Source: Candidatus Eremiobacterota bacterium (GTDB taxonomy: Bacteria > Vulcanimicrobiota > CADAWZ01 > Ess09-12). Taken from it: 64,000 nucleotides of DNA. Of this stretch, positions 41,507-50,334 are shown one piece after another. The notes below the pieces were generated by a model that searched no databases, had not been told where the DNA came from, and was given only the letters and a program-made list of their open reading frames with translations. The DNA is taken from positions 86,648 to 150,647 of the forward strand of contig JAVHLM010000018.1 in assembly GCA_031082125.1 (NCBI GenBank), written 5' to 3'. The first letter of the stretch is position 1. The number at the start of each line of letters is the position of its first letter. A program made the translations under genes and the position numbers.

Positions 41507-44500
41507 TTATAGCATGAAGTGCCCCTGTCCTGCCATATTTCCTGTGGAGACAGTCCGGAAGCCGACCAGCAGTATAATAAAATCGGGATGGCCGTCCTGG
41601 AGCGACGAAGCCTGCTGCTGCGGCTCATAATCGGCGAAGCTACCCCCTTTCTGCACTTTCAGGGGGCCCTTTCCCTCATACTCGCTGCAGGTCCACTCCC
41701 ACACGTTTCCTGCCATGTCAAGACACCCGTATGGGCTCGCACCTTGCGGGTACATACCTACCGGCGTCGTAGAGGCGAGCCCTGACTCTGCAGAGTTCAA
41801 CAGCGCCGGTGAGAACTCGTTTCCCCATGGAAAGAGGCGGCCTTCGGGGCCGCGGGCTGCCTTTTCCCATTGCTGCGCCGAGGGCAGCTCCTTGCCGAGC
41901 CATGCCGCATAGTCCCTGGCGTCATGCCAGCTCAGGCGCGTCACGGGATAACGGTCCTGCCCGGGAGGATAGCGCTGAAGGTGCCCCGGCCTGAACTCGG
42001 CGTACTCCTCGTTGGTCACAGGGCAGAGGTCTATATAAAAAGTCTCGAGCCACTCTTCGCCAATATCGGCCTCGTGGTCTATGGAGTGATGGAGGTGGGC
42101 CCCGAGAAGCTTCTTGCGAAGCTCCCTGTTCTCACGCGTAGAGCCGAACAGGAAGGGCCCCGCCTCTACCTTCGCCATCCTGCGGGGGCCGGTAAAACGC
42201 CTCTTTACGCGGGCATTCATCTCGTCAATAAGGACCGTGCGGCTTCCGGCGACTTCAGATTCCCTGAGCTTGGCCATCAGTGCCGGGTGGCCTACCGATT
42301 CAGCAGCCTCCAGGATTTTTTCCAGGGCTTCCCCGCTTATGGCAAGGGGAAATAAGGACTCTATGACCGCCCTCTTTATAAAGCCATCGAGAGAGGGATC
42401 ATCAAGCATCTCAAGCAGCACGGGCACCCCTGCCTCATGGAACAGGGCATGGTGCGTCCAGCCCTCAATGGGGCGCTGGTGGATAGCGCTGGCGCGAACT
42501 ACCAGCGCAAGCTCATCGGCGCTGAGGGAAAGGCAGAGGCGCACCTTGTAGAGCAGATCGAGGCGGTCAGGGCTTATGAGGCTCCCGAAGTGCTGCCAGC
42601 TTTCAAGCTCTGAGCGGACAATGAGCTCCCCGTGGCGCACCTCGAGGTCTTCCTCGGTGGCCCAGCTCCTGATCTCAGAGAGCAGGTATTCATGGACAAG
42701 CTCGTACAGAGTCTGCCCTTCCTCATCGGAGAGGCTCCGGACAATGCGGGCCTGCACGAAGCGCTCCATCATCGAGGCTGCGTCGGACTCGGGGACGCCC
42801 ACACGGCAGGCGATGTCCGCGATGGTGACGACGGCCTTCGTGCCGTGATCGGTTACCATTGCTCCCATGAGCCTGCGGGGAAGATTGCCGGTGATATCTC
42901 TCATATCATCGGCAATAGTCCTTCGCAGGTAATCGACAAGAATGGAGCTCACCCCGCCGAGAGCCCGGTAGCTTTCCATCGTCATGGAGCGGCTTCTGAC
43001 GTTGCGGGAGGCATAAAGCCTGTCAAGGACAATCTGAAGCTCAGGTGGATCAACGCCCTCTCCCCTGAGCTCATTGATGAGCGTATCGGCAAGCTCCTTC
43101 TCGACAGAGACGTCGAACAGCCCGGCGGGCCCCTCGATGGCAAGGCGGGCCTGCTCGTCACTGAGTGCACCAAGGCGGTAACGGTTGTCCAGTACCCCGG
43201 GAAGCCAGGGCTCCAGGTCTGCCATGGAGGCAAGAAAATCCTCCCGCAGGGAAAAGATCACATGGAGACGGGAGGGCACTGACGCGATTGCCAGGGCGAT
43301 CTCCTCGCAGAAGCGCCTCTGGTGTTCCCGGGTCAGGCGCACGAAAAATTCCTCGAACTGGTCTATAAGGATGATCAGGCTGCCCGAGAGGTGCGCCAGG
43401 AGCCGGCCTGCGAGATCGGGAAGAGATGCCTCCCCGGCGCCGGTGAGAAGGCACTGGGAAAGGCTCCTGTTAATTGCGGCAAGGGGGTCATCAATGCATC
43501 GGATAACGATGCTCAGGTTCTGCGGGGGGGGAAGAGAGGGGAGAACGCCTGCCTTGAGAAGCGATGTCTTTCCCACGCCGGAGCGGCCATAGACGACAGT
43601 GACAGCGTGGGAGAGTATTCTCTCCCGCACCTGGGGGACTTCCCCATCACGGCCAAAGAAGATGGAGCGGTCCTGCTCCTCAAAAGACTCAAGAAATTTA
43701 TACGGCGCAGCAATGCTCTCCGCCAGGGCTCGAGGCTCCTCTGAAACCGATGGCATGGTGCCGGCGGCACAGGCAACCTTATCCAGGACTTCTACGGCGC
43801 TCCCTTCGAGAACTCTCACTCCGCGGCGCTCCCAGTAATGCCTCGCCACCGCCGTTATCCCGGGGCATACCAATGCCATGGGCATAGTGGGACCTGCGCT
43901 TACTTCCTGGCGCATAAACTTTATAAATATTCGAAGGATCATATCGGTGAGAGGATGGCTGCACAGGAGAACCGGGTGAGTGGCCATTAGCTCGCCATGG
44001 CGATCTCCCATCCTGAAGAGGCCGGACAGGATCTTCTCAAAGCCCGCCTCGCTCAGTACAGGCTGAGACACAGATCCTCCCAGGGCTTTCACAGAGCTCC
44101 CCTCAAGCCGCGGATCGGGGAAAAGGGAGATTGTCCTCGCCGGCCTGAGGGAGGAGAGCTTTGAAGGCAATGGCGAAGCCTCCAGGGACGAGCACCATTG
44201 ATTAAAAACGCACAGGAGCGCATCTCTGCCCGGTCCCGCTTCCATTTCCTCGGCAAGCCCGGCTATATCCTTCCCCTGAGGGTCAATCCCCAGGGCTTCT
44301 TCAAGAGCCCCGGCCAGGGACGGAGCCTCATCGGCACCGCCGAAAGGCCCGCTGATAATGACCACCAGCTTTCCAGCGGTGCTGGCCTCTGCCAGGGACC
44401 GGTTGACAGCCTCCTGCCTGAGCGATTGTACCCACAGGAGCGCCTCATGGACACTCCCGATGCTCACTTCACCTTTCATAATGCCTGGAGGAGCAACAAG

Positions 44501-45847
44501 GCAAAAGCCTGGCAGAGAGGATTCCAGGTGGTGGCCGGCGCCGATTGCACCCTCGTCTTCCACAGCTCCTGCCGCAGCAACATTGAAATCAAAGCCGCTC
44601 CCGCTCCCCGCGGCAAGGAAGCCAAGCAGCACTGCAAGACCGCAGCCATCATCGCCTTCAAGAAGCTCAGCCTGGGAAGGTGAGAGCACTGGATAAAGAG
44701 ATTTCCAGACGGGATCAGCCTCCGCAACGAGGCGGTGAATCCTTGACATCACGCTGCCGGCGGCAGGCACAAGGCCCCGCCCGGCGCCTGTGATGAAGTC
44801 CACCAGGCCATGCCTGCCTGTCGCAGTAATCCGCTGAGGGATGCCGTAGAAGGGGAATGGAGGGCCCGGCACGCTTTTATATAGCAGGGGGCCTTCATAG
44901 CCAAGCCTCCCGTATGGCTCCCACGAGCGGCGGGAGCCTGCCATGCTCACTGCCTCTTCCGTGGCGATGAGGAGAGGCTTCTCCCCGCCGCATCTCAGAG
45001 CACCGAGGCAATGCTCAACGGTCTTTCCGGACAGGATCGTCACCCTCTCCGCCGGGTCAGATACCAATACTTCCCCTGCGGCAAGAACGGCTCTTGGACC
45101 TTCCAGCTTTTCCTGCAGCATTGCATCGAGAGCCTTGGATCCCGCCTCTGCCATGAGAAAGCCGGTGCCGTCCTTTGCCCTGTACCAGCGCCCCCCGAGA
45201 GATGAAGCCACCCTCATTGCCTCGCGCTCCCATGCCACCTGTGCCTGGGATGCAAGAGCCCCAAGGTCCGCCGCCAGGACAATCCACTTACGGCCAGGCT
45301 GAGCTCCCCGTGAAGAGGAATCCTCCACGGCCTGAAGTATGCCAAGGAATGCCTTGAAGGCCGGCGAAGGGCTCGAAAGATCGTCTATCGCCATCTCGTG
45401 AATGGCCAGGGGGAGATGCCGTCCTTCCAGGCCGGAGAGAAGAGTGCCCGAAAGGGCAATCGCCCCGCCGCTGCAGCAGTTCTTCAGATACACGGCGCTT
45501 CTGAAAGGCTCATCATCCGGCCCGGCATAAAATGCTGCCGCCATCTCACCGGTATGGGCGCCAATGCGCGGCCTGTGCTCAATCGGCATGGGAGGCTCGA
45601 GCCCCGGGGCGGCAAAAGCCCGCTGAATGGCTATGGCCGCATTCACGGCTTCAATGGCGCTTCCAAAGGAAACCCAGAGGTCTCCCTCCCACTTCCCATG
45701 CACCTGCCCCCCATGGGCCAGTATACAGCTCTCGGCAGAATTCTGGCGGCTTTTCCCCCCTATGAGGATCGGAGGGCTCTCCCCGGGCCGGAGGCACTCG
45801 ATGACGAGGACCGTCCTGAGCGCTCCTGATCCTGATTCTGAAGCCAT
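41507..45847 (-). CDS. Degenerate cyclase - STAND ATPase - FGE-like giant protein
   Basis: The start is the ATG at 45847, with AGGGGAGGG before it, giving 1446 residues. An N-terminal class III cyclase-like domain (about 10-170) keeps EGDLW and PRIGAHTGE but lacks the first metal Asp (VIECLRP in its place), so it is probably inactive. After a long middle region comes a STAND-type NTPase resembling nSTAND1 (about 735-1050; FFGRDGEV, Walker A GRSGVGKTSLL near 757, DQFEEFF). Then helical repeats, then a formylglycine-enzyme-like (SUMF1) fold (about 1222-1446; SWHDARDYAAWLGKELPSAQQWEKAARG, GNVWEW). The FGE catalytic Cys pair is missing, so that domain probably binds ligand. It is the last gene of a three-gene operon and paralogous to its neighbour. 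Confidence 0.88.
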   Translation of the reverse strand: MASESGSGALRTVLVIECLRPGESPPILIGGKSRQNSAESCILAHGGQVHGKWEGDLWVSFGSAIEAVNAAIAIQRAFAAPGLEPPMPIEHRPRIGAHTGEMAAAFYAGPDDEPFRSAVYLKNCCSGGAIALSGTLLSGLEGRHLPLAIHEMAIDDLSSPSPAFKAFLGILQAVEDSSSRGAQPGRKWIVLAADLGALASQAQVAWEREAMRVASSLGGRWYRAKDGTGFLMAEAGSKALDAMLQEKLEGPRAVLAAGEVLVSDPAERVTILSGKTVEHCLGALRCGGEKPLLIATEEAVSMAGSRRSWEPYGRLGYEGPLLYKSVPGPPFPFYGIPQRITATGRHGLVDFITGAGRGLVPAAGSVMSRIHRLVAEADPVWKSLYPVLSPSQAELLEGDDGCGLAVLLGFLAAGSGSGFDFNVAAAGAVEDEGAIGAGHHLESSLPGFCLVAPPGIMKGEVSIGSVHEALLWVQSLRQEAVNRSLAEASTAGKLVVIISGPFGGADEAPSLAGALEEALGIDPQGKDIAGLAEEMEAGPGRDALLCVFNQWCSSLEASPLPSKLSSLRPARTISLFPDPRLEGSSVKALGGSVSQPVLSEAGFEKILSGLFRMGDRHGELMATHPVLLCSHPLTDMILRIFIKFMRQEVSAGPTMPMALVCPGITAVARHYWERRGVRVLEGSAVEVLDKVACAAGTMPSVSEEPRALAESIAAPYKFLESFEEQDRSIFFGRDGEVPQVRERILSHAVTVVYGRSGVGKTSLLKAGVLPSLPPPQNLSIVIRCIDDPLAAINRSLSQCLLTGAGEASLPDLAGRLLAHLSGSLIILIDQFEEFFVRLTREHQRRFCEEIALAIASVPSRLHVIFSLREDFLASMADLEPWLPGVLDNRYRLGALSDEQARLAIEGPAGLFDVSVEKELADTLINELRGEGVDPPELQIVLDRLYASRNVRSRSMTMESYRALGGVSSILVDYLRRTIADDMRDITGNLPRRLMGAMVTDHGTKAVVTIADIACRVGVPESDAASMMERFVQARIVRSLSDEEGQTLYELVHEYLLSEIRSWATEEDLEVRHGELIVRSELESWQHFGSLISPDRLDLLYKVRLCLSLSADELALVVRASAIHQRPIEGWTHHALFHEAGVPVLLEMLDDPSLDGFIKRAVIESLFPLAISGEALEKILEAAESVGHPALMAKLRESEVAGSRTVLIDEMNARVKRRFTGPRRMAKVEAGPFLFGSTRENRELRKKLLGAHLHHSIDHEADIGEEWLETFYIDLCPVTNEEYAEFRPGHLQRYPPGQDRYPVTRLSWHDARDYAAWLGKELPSAQQWEKAARGPEGRLFPWGNEFSPALLNSAESGLASTTPVGMYPQGASPYGCLDMAGNVWEWTCSEYEGKGPLKVQKGGSFADYEPQQQASSLQDGHPDFIILLVGFRTVSTGNMAGQGHFML

Positions 45848-45893
45848 GATTCCCTCCCCTGAATACCTGCTGCCCCGGTAAGAGCGGCGGGCT

Positions 45894-48800
45894 CTATTCA
45901 GCCTCGCAGCAAAGGCGGAACCCAATCCACTGCGATATCACGTAAGGCAGGTCACCGTAACGCCCCGGGGCCTGCGCCAGGGCCATGAAGTTCACGGCAC
46001 ATCCCCCCTTTTTGGCGAAAAGAGGGCTGCCGGGGGACCAGGGGGTGGACGTCCACTCCCAGACGTTTCCCACCATTCCCAGGCACCCGCAAGGGCTTGC
46101 CCCTTCAGGGTGGCTTGTGACCTCCACGGTCCTCTTCAGGCCTGATTCCGCAGTGTTGGCACGATGAGCGTCATACTCTTCGCCCCAGGGGAAGCGCCGC
46201 CCGTCCGTCCCCCTCGCCGCTTTCTCCCATTGCTCCTCTGTGGGAAGCATCTTTCCGATCCAGGCAGCGTACTTCTCGGCATCATACCAGCTCACGTCCA
46301 CGACAGGGTGGCGGCCTTCATCAGGCGGAAAGTGACAGGCCGGGAGATATTCAGCATATTCCTCGTTGGTCGTGAGACAGCGGTCGATACAGAAAGGGGG
46401 AATCTCAGCCTCGTGGAGATCACTCTCGCTCTCTATCATGGGATGGAGGTCGGGGCGGAGCTTCGCTTTCCTGGCGTCCTTTTCGGTGCGCGTCGAGCCT
46501 AAGAGGGCAGGCCCGCCCTGCACCAGGGCCATTGCGGGCTTCCCAAAATAGCGGCGGTGCACCCTCAGCGCCAGCTCATCGTAGAGGCGCCCCCGCCCGG
46601 TCCCGTCAGCCATCTTCCTGAGGCGCTCAAGAAGATGGGGATTCCCATGCCTCTGCATTGCGGCAAAGAGCACCTCAAGCTCACCAGCTCCCATATCCAG
46701 GTAAAAGAGGCACTCTATTATCCCGCGGGCGACGGCACCCCTGGTTTCGCCGTCCTCCAGCATCCTGAGAAGGATGGCAAGGCCCTGCCCGCGCCACTGG
46801 CTCTTCTCAAGCCAGTCTTCAAGGTGATAGCCATGGATGGCTGATGCCATGATGAGCATTCCATGCTCCTGCTCCCCTATCCTGAGAAGATGGCGCTCCC
46901 TGTGGATTATGGCAAGCCTGTCAAGCCCCACGACACTGCCGTGCTTCCGCCAGTTCAGCAGCTCGGCCCTGAGCACCGTGGAGACATGCCTGATCACTAC
47001 CTCTTTATCTGAAACCCATGAGCCCACTTCTTCTATCATGTGCTCATGGGCCAGCTCATAGCGCCTCTCACCTCCCTCGCTGAAAGTCCTGACCAGGCGG
47101 GCATTGACCAGAAGCGCCATGAGGCGCTCGATCTCTGCCGGCGGCTCCTCTGGCGCCTTGAGGTCCTTCAGCGCCACCACTGCCTTTGTTCCCTGGTCTG
47201 TGATCATTCGCCTCATGACTCCCCGGCAGGCTTCCTGGTCCCGACCCATTCCCTGGAGCGCCTCATTGATATACTGCGAGAGAATAGCCTTTACTCCGCC
47301 AAGATCTCGCAATGTCTCCATGGATATCAGCCTTCGCTTTTTGTCGCGGGCGGTGTAAAGGCTGTCCATGACGATCTGAAGCTCGGGGGGATCGATACCG
47401 TCTTCAAAGAGGCACACGAGGAGCTCGTCAGCGAGCTTTTCTTCAACGGCAATGCCGAAGAGGGCCGCAGGTCCCATCAGTGATCTCCTTGCCTGCTCCA
47501 CAGTGAGGCGACGGACACGGTAGCGGCTTTTCAGGACAGCGGGAAAAGCCTTCTCAAACTGCGACATCTCGGGCAGGAAGTCCTCTCGCAGCGCTATTAT
47601 GAGGTGGCAGCGGAGAGGAGGCCGGGCCATGAAAACGGAGACTTCCTCTATGAAAAGGGCGCGCTCGCCGGGAGAGCAGCGCAGGAAGAACTCCTCGAAC
47701 TGGTCATAGATTATTACCACATGGCCTGGAACCAGGGCGGCGGAGGCTTCCATCATGAGCCTCAATGAGCCAGTGCCGCTTACCACAGGGATCCCGAGAG
47801 CCTCAAGATGTTCCCTGAGCGTTACCAGCGGGTCTTTGAGGGTACGAAGGCGGAGGACCATGTGATGAGGACGCTTCAGGCGCGAAGCCACGCCCGCGTT
47901 CAGAAGCGAAGTCTTCCCTGAGCCGGAGAGGCCGAAGATCACAAGCCAGGGCGACGTCGTGACAGCGGTGAGAAGGGCTTCACTTTCCTGCTCCCTGCCG
48001 AAGAAGATGGATCGGTCTTCGGGGCAGAAATAATTCAGGAACTTGTATGGCCTGGAGGGCAAAGCCCTTGCCTTGAGAGGGGCAGAAGCAGCCGGTGTGC
48101 CCTGCCGACAAGCCATGAGGAGAGAGGAGAAGAGCTCCTCGGGGTCCCTCCTCACTATCATCACCCCGCGCCGCCCCCACCAGGAGGCTGCCCCCTCCCC
48201 TGCCTCCCGGCTTATCAGGAGAATTTTCTGCTCCGGTGCGGGAGGAAATACCTGGCGGATCCTGCGGATAAAATCTTTCAGCGCCTGCTCGCTGCCGTCA
48301 GTGCACATCAGCAGAAAAAGGTGCTCCGATAAAGCTTTCTGCCATTGCGAGAGGCCTGGCAGGCGCCTGAGCATCTTCTCTGAATCGGCTTCCGTGAGGG
48401 CCAGGGTCTCGGGCTTTTCCACGCTGCCAGCAAGTTCTGCCACGCGGAGTGCCGGCGTATAAGCGCCCTGGTCCGGCGGGCAATGCGCGAAGCTCTCCTT
48501 CCATCGCCTGTCGGGAAAGAGCGTCACCACAAGGGGCGGATCAAGCCTGCTCACGAGGCCGACAAGGGAGCTCTCTTCAAGACTCCCGCTCCACTTCGCA
48601 AAACAATCAAGCATCCCACCGCGCCCGAGCAGCTCTTCGGCCATTTCCGCGACGGTTTCCAGGGAGCTTGGCGAAGGGTTCTCCAGTCCTGCCGCACTCC
48701 TCCATAAAATCTCCAGCGACTCTCTCTCGACGCTCCCGCCCGCAGGGCCCGCGGTGACGAGGACAATCTTCCTCTCCCTCCAGGCCTGGCTGATAAACTC

Positions 48801-50321
48801 TTCATGGCAGGCGGCGCCTGCCAGGGAGCCGAGCCACTGGCGAAGCTCCCTGATATTCGCGATCACCTTGACGGGCACTCCCGGGAGGGCCGGCGTCCCT
48901 GGAGGGGCAAGCAGCAACGATGGGGCAGGGCATGCTGAAGAGAGAATGGAAAGCCGCTCTTCGAAGCCATCCGGCGCGGTAAAAGAACCGTCAGGTGAGA
49001 GGGTGCCCAGTGCCGCAACACGCGGCGGAAGCTTTTTCATATCCAGTGAGGAGAGGTAAGCGGCAGCAAAAGCAAGGCCCACGCCCCGATCTCCCTCAAG
49101 CAGGGCTTCAGCCTCACTATCAAGAAACGGGCAGGCATCGCCGGCACCTGAATCCATGGCAAGAGGCTTGAGTCCCTCTGGAAAGTTTTTCCCATGGCCC
49201 CTGGTATGACCGATAACAATATCTGCAGGCTTCACGGCGGGGAAGAGCGTCACGGTGCCTGCGCGGCAGCCGCCGGCAGGGGGATTATGGGATCCCTCTC
49301 CCGGGCGGAAGCGGTAGAGGCGCCCTGCCTCCTGGCCCTGGGAATCTCCATAGGAGATGACAGGGAGTGAAAAATGGTGGAGCAGGCTTTCCAGGATGAT
49401 GGTCTCCCCGGGGTCAAGTCCTGTTTCCGTCAGCGAGGAGCACACCTCCATAGCGGGAGCACCCCATATTTTTTCAACGGTGCCTCCTTTGGGGCATTCC
49501 ATCATAACAGGGCCGAATCCCACCGAGCGGCGGGGCCCTTTGAGCTCAGGCTCAGAGAGCAGATCGGCAATATTCACCTGAGGGGGAAAGACAAGCATGA
49601 AGACCGAGTCCGGCAGCTCGGCGAGCACCCCGCCATAGCTCAATGCAGCCCTGAGCGCGGCACGTTCCCACCTTCCGCGCTCTCTCTCATCAGGAAGGCT
49701 GTCAAGATAAGCACCAATGACCACCCGTGATCGTGACAGGAGCCGTGCTCTCTCGCTGAGGGAGCGATCAATCTCAATGCACCGCTCTTCCAGAAGCCTT
49801 CCCTTGAACGACCGGTAATCTCCTATCCCCTTGAGACTGATGGAGCTGCACTCAGTAAAGGTCACTCCACAGGGAAGATGGGAGACCTGCCGGTAAAGAG
49901 GCTCGGAGACATGGATTCCGTCCATCTCGCAGGATCTTTCCAGGCGCTTTGCCACCGAGAGGGTATGGCCCAGGATATCGCCTTCCTCCGTGATGGTCAC
50001 CTCGCCGAAATGAATACCGACGCGCAGATGCACCGAGGGAGTGCCGGGGTCCAGGCGCCATTCGAAAAACTTCTCCTGGATGGCGACAGCCGCGCGAATG
50101 CTTGCGATGGCGCTGTCGAAGGCACACCAGACGGCATCGCCCTCCTTGCGGAACAGCATACCGCCGGCCCGTTCCGACTCTTCGGCAGCAAGGGTATAGT
50201 ACTTCGTGGTGAGAAGGCGTATTACTCCATCCTCGTCCTCTTTGAGAAGGGAGGAAAAGCCTTTGATATCGGCAGTCAGAATTGCCTTGAGCTGGGATTT
50301 GGGCTGGTTATGCTGGTTCAT
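45894..50321 (-). CDS. Class III nucleotide cyclase - STAND ATPase - FGE-like giant protein
   Basis: The product is 1475 residues from the ATG at 50321, 13 bases after the previous stop; the ribosome site is weak, as expected for coupled translation. The N-terminal cyclase homology domain (about 10-180) keeps both metal aspartates (Asp18 in TADIKGFS, Asp62 in GDAVW), RVGIHFGE and GDILGH, but the transition-state Asn is Ser in LSVAKRLE. A middle region is followed by an nSTAND1-like NTPase (about 765-1100; FFGREQE, Walker A GLSGSGKTS near 800, YDQFEEFF) and helical repeats. An FGE/SUMF1-like domain closes the protein (about 1255-1475; PTEEQWEKAARG, GNVWEW) without catalytic cysteines. It probably makes a cyclic nucleotide under control of the STAND switch. 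Confidence 0.9.
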   Translation of the reverse strand: MNQHNQPKSQLKAILTADIKGFSSLLKEDEDGVIRLLTTKYYTLAAEESERAGGMLFRKEGDAVWCAFDSAIASIRAAVAIQEKFFEWRLDPGTPSVHLRVGIHFGEVTITEEGDILGHTLSVAKRLERSCEMDGIHVSEPLYRQVSHLPCGVTFTECSSISLKGIGDYRSFKGRLLEERCIEIDRSLSERARLLSRSRVVIGAYLDSLPDERERGRWERAALRAALSYGGVLAELPDSVFMLVFPPQVNIADLLSEPELKGPRRSVGFGPVMMECPKGGTVEKIWGAPAMEVCSSLTETGLDPGETIILESLLHHFSLPVISYGDSQGQEAGRLYRFRPGEGSHNPPAGGCRAGTVTLFPAVKPADIVIGHTRGHGKNFPEGLKPLAMDSGAGDACPFLDSEAEALLEGDRGVGLAFAAAYLSSLDMKKLPPRVAALGTLSPDGSFTAPDGFEERLSILSSACPAPSLLLAPPGTPALPGVPVKVIANIRELRQWLGSLAGAACHEEFISQAWRERKIVLVTAGPAGGSVERESLEILWRSAAGLENPSPSSLETVAEMAEELLGRGGMLDCFAKWSGSLEESSLVGLVSRLDPPLVVTLFPDRRWKESFAHCPPDQGAYTPALRVAELAGSVEKPETLALTEADSEKMLRRLPGLSQWQKALSEHLFLLMCTDGSEQALKDFIRRIRQVFPPAPEQKILLISREAGEGAASWWGRRGVMIVRRDPEELFSSLLMACRQGTPAASAPLKARALPSRPYKFLNYFCPEDRSIFFGREQESEALLTAVTTSPWLVIFGLSGSGKTSLLNAGVASRLKRPHHMVLRLRTLKDPLVTLREHLEALGIPVVSGTGSLRLMMEASAALVPGHVVIIYDQFEEFFLRCSPGERALFIEEVSVFMARPPLRCHLIIALREDFLPEMSQFEKAFPAVLKSRYRVRRLTVEQARRSLMGPAALFGIAVEEKLADELLVCLFEDGIDPPELQIVMDSLYTARDKKRRLISMETLRDLGGVKAILSQYINEALQGMGRDQEACRGVMRRMITDQGTKAVVALKDLKAPEEPPAEIERLMALLVNARLVRTFSEGGERRYELAHEHMIEEVGSWVSDKEVVIRHVSTVLRAELLNWRKHGSVVGLDRLAIIHRERHLLRIGEQEHGMLIMASAIHGYHLEDWLEKSQWRGQGLAILLRMLEDGETRGAVARGIIECLFYLDMGAGELEVLFAAMQRHGNPHLLERLRKMADGTGRGRLYDELALRVHRRYFGKPAMALVQGGPALLGSTRTEKDARKAKLRPDLHPMIESESDLHEAEIPPFCIDRCLTTNEEYAEYLPACHFPPDEGRHPVVDVSWYDAEKYAAWIGKMLPTEEQWEKAARGTDGRRFPWGEEYDAHRANTAESGLKRTVEVTSHPEGASPCGCLGMVGNVWEWTSTPWSPGSPLFAKKGGCAVNFMALAQAPGRYGDLPYVISQWIGFRLCCEAE

Positions 50322-50334
50322 ACAGCCTGGGCGC

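Noticed and set aside
41507-50321. Active formylglycine-generating enzymes
   Set aside because: The FGE-like folds are clear, but the C-terminal segment that should hold the catalytic Cys pair has none in either giant protein, and no sulfatase is nearby. A binding role is more likely.
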